From NCBI GenBank assembly GCA_021799715.1, contig JAJYZY010000028.1, positions 1 to 23,220 of the forward strand: 23,220 nt of DNA. Reading direction: 5' to 3'. Origin of the DNA: Planctomycetota bacterium. Lineage in GTDB: Bacteria > Planctomycetota > Phycisphaerae > WQYP01. Positions 1 to 6,515 of the stretch are shown one piece after another. Each line of letters begins with the position of its first letter. Positions within the stretch are counted from its first letter, which is position 1. A model generated the notes under the pieces. It was given only the letters and a program-made list of their open reading frames with translations. It was not told the origin of the DNA and ran no database searches. Position numbers and translations under genes: made by a program.

Positions 1-465
1 CACAATGCCTTGGCGCAATTCCGCCGCGCACCGGCGCAACTGCGTTTGCACATCCGCAAGTTCCCGCATCTGATCGATTCCGGGAATTGGCGGCTCTACC
101 CGCAGGGGAATGCCGTAGGTGGTTACAAGACACTTAATCCGCCTGGTCAAATGGCGTTGCCGCAGAATTTCCCGGATGGCCCGGGCGATACGGAGCGTAT
201 AATACGCGGCGGGGATATCATCGACATTGTGGTTGGTAAGATTCAGCACGATCAGATGGGTGGCCGGGATGTTTCTGGCCTTCATATAATACCGCCCGAC
301 CTGCCATGAGCCGGGAATATTGCCGTTGACAATCACGGCAATGTCACGGGGCCCCATCGCGGCGGCGGGTTGAAATGGAATAACAATGCCCGCGATCAGA
401 ATCAGGAGAAAGGCCCCACATGTCAACCTGAAGCGGATTCCGGCGCGACAACACAGTGATCGCAT
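1..465 (-). CDS. TIGR03790-like exported protein, C-terminal part beyond the window
   Basis: This is an open frame of 155 codons that runs off the left edge. ATG at 465 follows a GGGAG ribosome binding site 8-9 nt upstream. Residues 1-37 look like a signal peptide: an Arg-rich start, a hydrophobic run around 17-34, then an Ala-Ala-Ala cleavage region. The mature start reads RDIAVIVNGNIPGSWQVGRYY, followed by KARNIP and, at 113-123, LVTTYGIPLRV. This matches what I know of the TIGR03790 family, whose members begin with a (V/I)xN-x-x-x-P-x-S-x-x-x-x-x-YY..R.IP pattern and contain a conserved YG(I/V)P motif. The family is uncharacterised and is common in Planctomycetes and some Proteobacteria. 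The gene starts 21 nt after the stop of the amidohydrolase gene, so the two are probably co-transcribed. The family call is from memory of motifs; molecular function is unknown. Confidence 0.72.
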   Translation of the reverse strand, partial: MRSLCCRAGIRFRLTCGAFLLILIAGIVIPFQPAAAMGPRDIAVIVNGNIPGSWQVGRYYMKARNIPATHLIVLNLTNHNVDDIPAAYYTLRIARAIREILRQRHLTRRIKCLVTTYGIPLRVEPPIPGIDQMRELADVQTQLRRCAAELRQGIV

Positions 466-486
466 GGTAATTACTCCCAAGGGCTT

Positions 487-1677
487 TTAGCATTCACCGG
501 GATAATTCATGGCCAGCGCGGAGAATATGCGGATGCCCACGGCCACAGCCGAATCGGGGAACTCATAATGCGGATTATGGAGCATGGGGTAGGTTTTCCG
601 CCCGCGCGGGCGCGTGCCAAGGATGAAAAAGCATCCCGGCACGCGGCGCAGGTAATAGGCAAAATCCTCACTCCACAAAAAGGGCTGATCCAGCAGATGC
701 ACATTGCCGCCACCCAGCACGCTGCGGGCGGTGCGGTCGAAATATTCGTAACCCGCCGCGCTGTTAATTGTGGCCGGCGTGCCGCTGGTCAATTGCACAT
801 CAGCGCGGCAGCCATGCACCGCGGCAAGCGTGCGGGAGACTTCGCGAATCAGGGAGATGGTCTGCTTGCGAACCGCCGGAGTCAGCGTGCGCAACGTGCC
901 GCTGAAGCTTGCGGAATCGGGCACCACGTTGCTGGCTTGACCGGCATTAAACGTTCCCACGGTGAATACCACCGTATCGGTTGGCGCAATGCGCTGGGTA
1001 ATCGCGGATGATATTTCCGTCATCAGGGCCGCAGCGCACTGAATGGGATTTTTTCCTTTGTGCGGATACGCAGAATGTGTTCCCACCCCGCGCACCACAA
1101 TAACAATCGTATCCACCGCCGCCAGGAATCCACCGGGGCGCGAAGCCACTTGGCCGACATTGAGTTCCGGCCAGCCATGCAGGCCGAAAATGGCCTCTAC
1201 CGGCGGTGAATCCAGAACACCATCTTCACACATCCGGGCGGCACCATTGCGACCCTCTTCGGCGGGCTGGAAAATGAATTTTACGCGGTTTTTCAGGGCG
1301 TCACCCTGGCTGACCAAATAGGCCGCCATTCCCAGCAAAACGGCCATGTGGCCATCATGGCCGCAGGCGTGCATGAGTCCCGGGCGGCGACTTTTCCACG
1401 GGGCGTTGGTGGCTTCGGCAACTGGCAGCGCATCCATATCCGCCCGCAGCGCCACGCATCGGTCGCCCACGCCGATTTCCGCCAGAATGCCGGTGCCGCC
1501 GGCTAAACCGCGCTGGAAGCGTATGCCCAGGCGTGTTAATTCAGCCGCCAGCAGATCGCTGGTTTCATGTTCTTCATACGCCAGTTCGGGAATCTGATGC
1601 AATTGATGACGGAGTTTTACCGCCCGGCGAACAATCCGATCCATCTGCCCCGACGCTTGAAATAATGTATCAACCAT
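487..1677 (-). CDS. M20 family amidohydrolase (aminoacylase / hippurate hydrolase-like)
   Basis: A 396-residue cytoplasmic metal-dependent amidohydrolase of the M20D type (IAA-amino acid/hippurate/N-acyl-amino acid hydrolases), which cleaves N-acylated amino acids or related amides. The family motifs are all present: LRADMDALPV (78-86), HACGHDGH (103-110, metal ligands C105 and H107), QPAEEG (137-142, with the catalytic/ligand Glu pair), LHGWP (H167), the dimerisation-domain stretch GVGTHSAYPH near 197-206, and the C-terminal MLHNPHYEFPD with the last His ligand. Length is normal for the family. I take ATG at 1677 because the frame extended to an ATG at 1764 adds 29 residues unlike the family. 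The ribosome binding site at 1677 is weak, so the start is less certain than the function. Substrate cannot be read from the sequence. The downstream TIGR03790-like gene follows after 21 nt. Confidence 0.9.
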   Translation of the reverse strand: MVDTLFQASGQMDRIVRRAVKLRHQLHQIPELAYEEHETSDLLAAELTRLGIRFQRGLAGGTGILAEIGVGDRCVALRADMDALPVAEATNAPWKSRRPGLMHACGHDGHMAVLLGMAAYLVSQGDALKNRVKFIFQPAEEGRNGAARMCEDGVLDSPPVEAIFGLHGWPELNVGQVASRPGGFLAAVDTIVIVVRGVGTHSAYPHKGKNPIQCAAALMTEISSAITQRIAPTDTVVFTVGTFNAGQASNVVPDSASFSGTLRTLTPAVRKQTISLIREVSRTLAAVHGCRADVQLTSGTPATINSAAGYEYFDRTARSVLGGGNVHLLDQPFLWSEDFAYYLRRVPGCFFILGTRPRGRKTYPMLHNPHYEFPDSAVAVGIRIFSALAMNYPGEC

Positions 1678-1936
1678 AACAACACCAACGTGCAACCTAG
1701 CCGTTACCGCCCGATTTTGCAAACTGGCGATAAGATACAGTGTTGTACCGAAGCAGAATTGCATCTTCCCGGAAGCCTGTGCGTGTTTAACGTCAGTTTT
1801 CGTTGGCCGCCACAGCCAAACGGCCGCGGATTTCCACCGCGCGGCTGCACGGTGCCGACGGAATGGTTTTTGCGCAGGCCCCTATTATTGATAGCACCGC
1901 CGCGCAGGATTCCGCAACGCGACGCGGACGGGGCAC

Positions 1937-2908
1937 TCACACAGGCGGGCGGTTGCGGTATTGCAGTTCCGGATGCTTCACGCTTACGCGCGTGTTGGGC
2001 GGCACGGATTGGGTCACAAACACATTGCCGTTGATGGTGGCACCGCGCCCGATGACGGTTTCGCCGCCGAGAATGCTGGCATTGGGGTATATCATCACAT
2101 CATCTTCAATGGTGGGGTGGCGTTTGTTGCCGCGCAACATCTGCCCGCCGCGTGTGGACAATGCGCCCAGGGTCACGCCCTGATAGATTTTAACATTCTT
2201 ACCAATGATGGTGGTTTCACCGATGACCACGCCGGTTCCATGATCAATAAAGAAATAATCCCCGATGTCCGCGCCGGGGTGAATATCCACGCCGGTGGCA
2301 CCGTGGGCGTATTCCGTCATGATGCGGGGAATCAGCGGTACGCCCAGCGTGTGGAGTTCATGGGCAATGCGATAGACCGTAATGGCCAGATACCCCGGAT
2401 AACTGAACACAATTTCATCCACGCTCCCTGCCGCCGGATCGCCGTCAAATGCCGCCTGGGCGTCGGTAGCCAGAACCCGCCGCAGTTTAGGTAGTGCGCC
2501 GAGAAATTCATCGGTGATGGCCGCCGCGGTGGTATCGCAATCCACGCATTCGGTTTTGCTGCTGCGCTGATGCCGATGCCGGATGGCCCGCCGCACCTGA
2601 TCAAAAAGGGTATCGCGAATGGAGCTTAGAATGCTGTGCACATGCAGCGGCAACTCAGTGACGGTCAGATTCTGCCGACCGAAAAAGCCGGGGAAGAGCA
2701 CCTCGCGGATCGACTGAATCAGCGCGATGATCACATCGCGATTCGGCAAATTACTCGAACCGATATATTGCGTGGAGGGGAACTGTTCATAGCTGGCAAT
2801 GATTTCATCGGCAAGCTTGGGAAGATCCGTTCGTGTTGCTGCATCCACAGTTGCGTTCTCCAAAGGATTTGCGAGTTCATGAATTTGCCGCATCGCGTGA
2901 TGATTCAT
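1937..2908 (-). CDS. cysE: Serine O-acetyltransferase
   Basis: A 323-residue enzyme that transfers an acetyl group from acetyl-CoA to L-serine, giving O-acetylserine, the committed step of cysteine synthesis. The C-terminal third is a left-handed beta-helix built of hexapeptide repeats (about 205-300). It contains the active-site pattern [10 protein letters not shown] (D208) and [14 protein letters not shown] (H223), equivalent to the catalytic Asp/His pair of E. coli CysE, plus KRHPTI (H264) at the CoA/serine site. The helical N-terminal half carries the [16 protein letters not shown] segment typical of the long SAT type. The C-terminal tail ends in [11 protein letters not shown] and not the Ile ending used by E. 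coli CysE to bind cysteine synthase. The start ATG overlaps the upstream stop as TGATG, suggesting translational coupling; no separate ribosome binding site is obvious, and the internal ATG at 2893 is an alternative start. No cysteine synthase gene is seen nearby. Confidence 0.92.
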   Translation of the reverse strand: MNHHAMRQIHELANPLENATVDAATRTDLPKLADEIIASYEQFPSTQYIGSSNLPNRDVIIALIQSIREVLFPGFFGRQNLTVTELPLHVHSILSSIRDTLFDQVRRAIRHRHQRSSKTECVDCDTTAAAITDEFLGALPKLRRVLATDAQAAFDGDPAAGSVDEIVFSYPGYLAITVYRIAHELHTLGVPLIPRIMTEYAHGATGVDIHPGADIGDYFFIDHGTGVVIGETTIIGKNVKIYQGVTLGALSTRGGQMLRGNKRHPTIEDDVMIYPNASILGGETVIGRGATINGNVFVTQSVPPNTRVSVKHPELQYRNRPPV

Positions 2909-4356
2909 CAGCGGGATGGTACGACACCGCGATCAACACGATGTCCGAACAGGCCGCGCTTTTTAATAATTTCCGCCACCGGTTCCGGCACCATGGTTTC
3001 CCAAGCGGCATCGCGGGACTGAATTTTCTTCAGCACATCGCGCGAGAAAATGCTTAAATATTGAGGATTATAATTATTGAGTTGTTCAATCCAACCGCTT
3101 TCCACCAGATAGCCGAAAAGCTTTTTCAATTCCGATGTTAAATCCAGGGTTTCAGTGGTGGTCAGCGAACCGTCGGCATTTTTCAGGGGATAAATATAGA
3201 GCTTATGGTCATTTTTAAATAAACGCCCAAACGCTTCGAGAATTCCGCCCTCCAGGTTGGCGTAATACGTTACGTCAAAAAGATCAATGAGTGTGGGCAG
3301 GCCCATAACCAAGCCGATGCGCTTTTTGGTAAATTGCGATAAATATCCGGCCAGGCGGTAAAACTCAAAATAATCGGAAATCAAAACCGTCATGCCGCAG
3401 GCACTAAGCACATCGGCCCGGGCCAGAAAATCTTTAAGATCAATGGACCCTTCCGCGCGTAAATTGCGCATGGTGATTTCAAATAGCTGCAGCGGTTCTT
3501 CTCCGGTGGCATCCGCTTCGGCCAGAAACCGTTCCCGCGCGCAGCGGATCATATCCAGATTTACATGCGTTACCGGGCGGAAACTGCCGCGCTCCACAAT
3601 AACCGGTCGTTTATGGAGCACTTCCGATGGTTGCAGCACTTCGCCGGACGGGCCGAACATGGCCGCCTCGCTGAGGCCGAGTTCCACGAGTCGCAAACTC
3701 ATGATCCGGTTGTCCACATGGCGAAATTCAATGCCGGTAAATTCGATCATGTCGATTTCGATGCGTGAGGAGGATATGCCGTCCATGAGGGATTTCAGAA
3801 GCATTTCCGGCTCATAGTGGTAGAAAAATGCGCCGTAAAGCAGGTTGACGCCCACAATTCCCAGCGCCTCCTGCTGCTGGGCATTTTCCCGATCCAGCAT
3901 TCGAACGTGCAGAATGATCTGGCTGTCCTGATCGCGCGGATGGGCCTGAAATTTTACGCCCATCCATCCGTGACATTCAACATTGCCCTTGAAGCTTTGC
4001 GCGGCAACCGTATTGGCGAAGGTGAAAAACGCTGTGGTATCTCCACGCGCTTCGCCCAGGCGGTCAATATTGAGCTGCTGCTCATATTTCAGCATGCTTT
4101 CAAGCCGTGCCCGGCTCACATAGCGGTCGCACTTGCCGTAGATGGCGTCGCTGACGGACATGTCATAGGCGCTCATGCTTTTGGCAATGGTTCCGGCGGC
4201 GCCGCCGGCGCGGAAAAACCAGCGCACCACTTCCTGGCCGGCACCAATTTCGGCAAATGTGCCGTAGCGCCGAGCATCGATATTTATTTCCAATGCCTTG
4301 CGCTGCGTGTCAAGATGCTCCCGGTCATTGCCCTGTGAGCCTGTTATGCGTCCCAT
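2908..4356 (-). CDS. Conserved bacterial protein of unknown function, between clpX and cysE
   Basis: A 482-residue soluble protein without signal peptide or membrane segments. I chose ATG at 4356 because GGAG lies 6 nt upstream; a frame extended to 4419 adds 21 unlikely residues. The N-terminus carries a distinctive block, [20 protein letters not shown] (30-48), then [16 protein letters not shown] (51-66) and SDAIYG (69-74). I recognise this as a widespread conserved family that databases sometimes label 'TonB-dependent receptor' or 'nicotinate-nucleotide adenylyltransferase'. Nothing in the sequence supports either name: there is no beta-barrel, no export signal, and no HxGH nucleotidyltransferase motif. 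Other visible segments are [10 protein letters not shown] (128-137), [17 protein letters not shown] (163-179) and [14 protein letters not shown] (195-208). It sits 74 nt after clpX and is joined to cysE by a TGATG overlap, so it probably acts in the same regulon. Function unknown. Confidence 0.85.
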   Translation of the reverse strand: MGRITGSQGNDREHLDTQRKALEINIDARRYGTFAEIGAGQEVVRWFFRAGGAAGTIAKSMSAYDMSVSDAIYGKCDRYVSRARLESMLKYEQQLNIDRLGEARGDTTAFFTFANTVAAQSFKGNVECHGWMGVKFQAHPRDQDSQIILHVRMLDRENAQQQEALGIVGVNLLYGAFFYHYEPEMLLKSLMDGISSSRIEIDMIEFTGIEFRHVDNRIMSLRLVELGLSEAAMFGPSGEVLQPSEVLHKRPVIVERGSFRPVTHVNLDMIRCARERFLAEADATGEEPLQLFEITMRNLRAEGSIDLKDFLARADVLSACGMTVLISDYFEFYRLAGYLSQFTKKRIGLVMGLPTLIDLFDVTYYANLEGGILEAFGRLFKNDHKLYIYPLKNADGSLTTTETLDLTSELKKLFGYLVESGWIEQLNNYNPQYLSIFSRDVLKKIQSRDAAWETMVPEPVAEIIKKRGLFGHRVDRGVVPSR

Positions 4357-4430
4357 CGGAAACTCCAAGGCGCGCCTGCAACTGCCTGAAGGCGGCGGAT
4401 TGCGGCAGCGCGAACACAAATACCACGCAC

Positions 4431-5774
4431 TTACGCGCTTTCCTTCAATGGCAGCGGTTTGGTGTCAAAGAGGCTGATTTCACCGCGCACCACCGCATCG
4501 GTAATCACGTATTTACCCCGTTGCGGCTGATCGGGCAGATGATACATCAGGTCCAGCATCAGTTCTTCCATCACGCTGCGCAAAGCCCGCGCGCCGGTGT
4601 CGCGCTTCAAGGCTTTTTCCGCCACGAGATGCAACGCTTCCGAGGTAAATTCCAACTCGCAGCCTTCCATCTGAAAGAACTTCTGGTATTGCTTGACCAG
4701 AGCGTTTCGCGGCTCGGTGAGAATCTGAATCATCGCTTCTTCCGTCAGCGGCTGGAGGGAAGCGAGAATGGGCAATCGTCCGACAAACTCCGGAATCATT
4801 CCGTATTCAATGAGATCATCGGGAGTGACATCCGCCAGAAAGCGCGCGCGGCGTTCATTTTTCACGCGGGCACCGTCCACCTCCGAGCCAAAGCCGATCA
4901 GTTGCTTGCCGAGGCGCTGGGCGATAATCTGCTCCAGCCCCACAAATGTGCCGCCGCAGATAAACAGGATGTGTGATGTATCCATCTGAATATATTGCTG
5001 TTCCGGATGTTTGCGGCCACCCTGCGGGGGCACATTGGCCATGGTGCCTTCCAGCATTTTCAGTAGCGCCTGCTGCACGCCTTCGCCGGATACATCACGG
5101 GTGATGGAAACATTCATGCTGGTTTTGCCGATTTTATCGATTTCATCAATATAGATAATGCCGCGCTTGGCCGTTTCCAGATCAAAATCGGCGGCTTGCA
5201 GCAGTTTCAGCAATAAATTTTCGACATCTTCGCCGACATAACCGGCTTCCGTCAGCGTGGTGGCGTCGCCAATGGCAAATGGAACATTCAGGCAACGAGC
5301 CAGAGTGCGGGCCAGCAGTGTTTTGCCTGAGCCGGTCGGTCCGATCAGCAAGACATTGGATTTATCGAGTTCGACATCATCCGATGATCGGCCGTCGGTG
5401 TGCGAAAGCCGCTTGTAATGATTGTGCACCGCGACGGATAACGCCCGTTTGGCGGCTTCCTGTCCGATAACATACTGATCCATAAATTCTTTAAGTTGTC
5501 GGGGCGGGGGAATTTCGCCAACCGTGGGCTTGGCCCCGGTTACTTTTCGCTTTTCCTGCTTGAAGATATTTTGGCACAGTTCCGAGCAACTGGCGCAGAT
5601 GTAAATGTCATTCGGACCTTCCACCATGGGCCCGACTTCGCGGCTGGATTTCCCGCAAAATGAACAATTGGTCACTTTTCGGCCCCGAAAACCGCCTGAC
5701 CCACCCGAATTACCCGCCCCATTGCCCGGACCGCCGGTATTGCCTGAACCACCATTTCCGCTCTGATTTGACAT
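4431..5774 (-). CDS. clpX: ATP-dependent protease ATP-binding subunit ClpX
   Basis: A 447-residue AAA+ unfoldase that recognises, unfolds and feeds substrates to ClpP in the cytoplasm. In order: a Gly/Ser/Asn-rich tail (1-32), a four-Cys zinc-binding domain (C37, C40, C60, C63), Walker A GPTGSGKT (145-152), pore loop GYVG (178-181), Walker B IIYIDE (206-211), RKH loop (254-256), the ClpP-docking IGF loop (I293-F295) and sensor-2 GARALRS (394-400). The IGF loop implies that the protein still works with a ClpP, although no clpP gene lies in the window. Usual ClpX proteins are about 415-430 residues; the extra length here is the N-terminal tail. I chose ATG at 5774; a TTG five codons earlier (5789) is the alternative. 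It is the first gene of a minus-strand series clpX - unknown - cysE, with a promoter candidate about 105-130 nt upstream. Confidence 0.97.
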   Translation of the reverse strand: MSNQSGNGGSGNTGGPGNGAGNSGGSGGFRGRKVTNCSFCGKSSREVGPMVEGPNDIYICASCSELCQNIFKQEKRKVTGAKPTVGEIPPPRQLKEFMDQYVIGQEAAKRALSVAVHNHYKRLSHTDGRSSDDVELDKSNVLLIGPTGSGKTLLARTLARCLNVPFAIGDATTLTEAGYVGEDVENLLLKLLQAADFDLETAKRGIIYIDEIDKIGKTSMNVSITRDVSGEGVQQALLKMLEGTMANVPPQGGRKHPEQQYIQMDTSHILFICGGTFVGLEQIIAQRLGKQLIGFGSEVDGARVKNERRARFLADVTPDDLIEYGMIPEFVGRLPILASLQPLTEEAMIQILTEPRNALVKQYQKFFQMEGCELEFTSEALHLVAEKALKRDTGARALRSVMEELMLDLMYHLPDQPQRGKYVITDAVVRGEISLFDTKPLPLKESA

Positions 5775-5878
5775 AACATGCTGTTCCAAGTTGTTGCTGG
5801 TTTGAGTACTGAATTTTCAATTCATTCGACCCGTTCAGCAAGCCAGCGGCCTGAACGGACAATTCCTTTAACACCGTT

Positions 5879-5907
5879 ATTCTAACAGACTTCCACAAGC
5901 TAACCAA
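5879..5907 (-). promoter_or_regulatory. Candidate sigma70-type promoter of the clpX operon
   Basis: Reading the minus strand, TTGGTT (5907-5902) is separated by 17 nt from TAGAAT (5884-5879). Transcription would start near 5872 and give a leader of about 100 nt before the clpX ATG at 5774. The match is to the general sigma70 consensus only, found by eye in a non-coding stretch, so it could be chance. No heat-shock (CIRCE-type) repeat was noticed beside it. Confidence 0.4.
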
Positions 5908-6154
5908 GCCGGGTTCCTGAAGCATTTGCTGCAGGAGATTTCATCATAAAATGCTCGGTGACATGCGGCGTCGGCGTACGGGTTCAATTCAGGATCAGCT
6001 TCCCGCGTTTCCTTGCCACATTGCCGGGAGCCGTTCCGATGGATCGTCGGCTTGATGCGACTTTTTTGATCACCCGGATTTGTATCCGCGGAGGAGTTCC
6101 AACGCATTTGCTTGTTGGCCGACGACAGAAATCTGGCGGGACAATGAATAATTG

Positions 6155-6209
6155 TTGACGGAATTACATCCATCATTTATTTGACCCGTCGCCGGCGTGC
6201 CCATATTGA
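6155..6209 (+). promoter_or_regulatory. Candidate distal promoter(s) of the ABC/importer operon
   Basis: Two overlapping sigma70-like arrangements lie here. TTGACC (6181-6186) is followed after 17 nt by TATTGA (6204-6209). Slightly upstream, TTGACG (6155-6160) is followed after 17 nt by TATTTG (6178-6183). Spacing and -35 matches are good and the -10 matches are moderate. Transcripts from the first would begin near 6216 and carry a leader of about 300 nt containing the stem-loops described below. Visual match only. Confidence 0.4.
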
Positions 6210-6250
6210 AATTGCGGACCCATCCAGTTTGTACAATTCCACTGATCGGT

Positions 6251-6272
6251 TGTGGATGCTCGATCATCCATA
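6251..6272 (+). other. Stem-loop in the leader of the ABC/importer operon
   Basis: TGTGGATG (6251-6258) can pair with CATCCATA (6265-6272) to form an 8-bp stem (one G-U pair) with a six-base loop. It lies about 40 nt after the distal promoter candidate and is not followed by a T run, so it is not a simple terminator. Confidence 0.4.
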
Positions 6273-6326
6273 CACCGGGAAAAAGTGTGAGGGGGCTGCG
6301 CAAAAACAACTTCGCACTTTCCGGCA

Positions 6327-6386
6327 GGTTCTTTTGGCCGCGGGCGGGCTATGTGCGTCGCTCACGCCTCGCCGGCGGCCAGAACC
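6327..6386 (+). other. Long GC-rich hairpin upstream of the ABC/importer operon
   Basis: Three paired blocks stack into one hairpin. GGTTCT (6327-6332) pairs with AGAACC (6381-6386). After a TTT bulge, GGCCGC (6336-6341) pairs with GCGGCC (6375-6380). After a G/G mismatch, GGCGGG (6343-6348) pairs with CCTCGCC bases 6368-6373, with one G-U pair. This gives about 18 bp. No U-tract follows, arguing against an intrinsic terminator. It could be a structured leader RNA, a protein-binding site, or a remnant of a palindromic repeat. The pairing is seen directly; a role is not. Confidence 0.5.
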
Positions 6387-6387
6387 C

Positions 6388-6446
6388 CCGCGCCGTAAAA
6401 TATGAATTTATTTTTGCGCGGCTAAGATCGGTATTTACGCGCCGCG
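6388..6446 (+). other. Mutually exclusive stems before the operon start
   Basis: CCGCGC (6388-6393) is the exact complement of GCGCGG (6416-6421), across a 22-nt AT-rich loop. The same middle arm, read as CGCGGC (6417-6422), is also complementary to GCCGCG (6441-6446). The two stems share bases and cannot form together, the geometry of an attenuator or switch. The last arm overlaps the proximal promoter candidate, so this would matter only for transcripts starting upstream. GC-rich six-base matches can arise by chance. Confidence 0.3.
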
Positions 6447-6462
6447 AAAGATACTGTACTAT
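6434..6462 (+). promoter_or_regulatory. Candidate proximal promoter of the ABC/importer operon
   Basis: TTTACG (6434-6439) and TACTAT (6457-6462) are separated by exactly 17 nt, each matching the sigma70 consensus at four of six positions. A start near 6469 would leave a leader of about 47 nt before the ATG at 6516. It competes with the distal candidate at 6155-6209. Confidence 0.35.
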
Positions 6463-6515
6463 GCCAAATCTCAAATCATGGTTCGCCATTGAGCGGACGA
6501 TGCAGGAGTGACGCG

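Larger units (their letters stand above)
5775..6515. other. 741-nt divergent intergenic region between clpX and the ABC operon
   Basis: I see no convincing gene here. The open frames on both strands (for example minus 5877-6176 and plus 6197-6511) have biased, Arg/Ser/Pro-rich translations and no family resemblance. The clpX half holds a minus-strand promoter candidate (5879-5907). A stem AGCCG/CGGCT (6029-6033 with 6048-6052) is followed after nine bases by six T (6062-6067) and may be a weak plus-strand terminator with no obvious gene to end. The right half holds plus-strand promoter candidates and a set of strong inverted repeats, listed separately. Confidence 0.6.

Noticed and set aside
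5676..5774. Tandem DNA repeat encoding the Gly-rich ClpX tail
   Set aside because: The codons vary and there is no exact repeat unit; it is low-complexity protein, not a recent DNA expansion.
6029..6067. Rho-independent terminator (AGCCG/CGGCT stem with a following T6 run)
   Set aside because: Nine bases separate stem and T run, and no plus-strand gene precedes it. Mentioned only within the intergenic entry.
5877..6176. 99-codon minus-strand frame upstream of clpX that could stand where clpP usually lies
   Set aside because: It has none of the ClpP motifs and a random-looking composition; it also covers the clpX promoter candidate.
6197..6511. 104-codon plus-strand frame ending just before the 770-residue gene
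   Set aside because: No ribosome binding site, Arg/Cys-rich translation, and it runs through the strong hairpins; better explained as leader DNA.
6181..6515. Cobalamin riboswitch before the operon containing a BtuFCD-type importer
   Set aside because: GCCAGAA followed by C-rich sequence near 6378 loosely recalls the B12 box, but the full box and the conserved core around it are absent, and the importer is the fifth to seventh gene, not the first.
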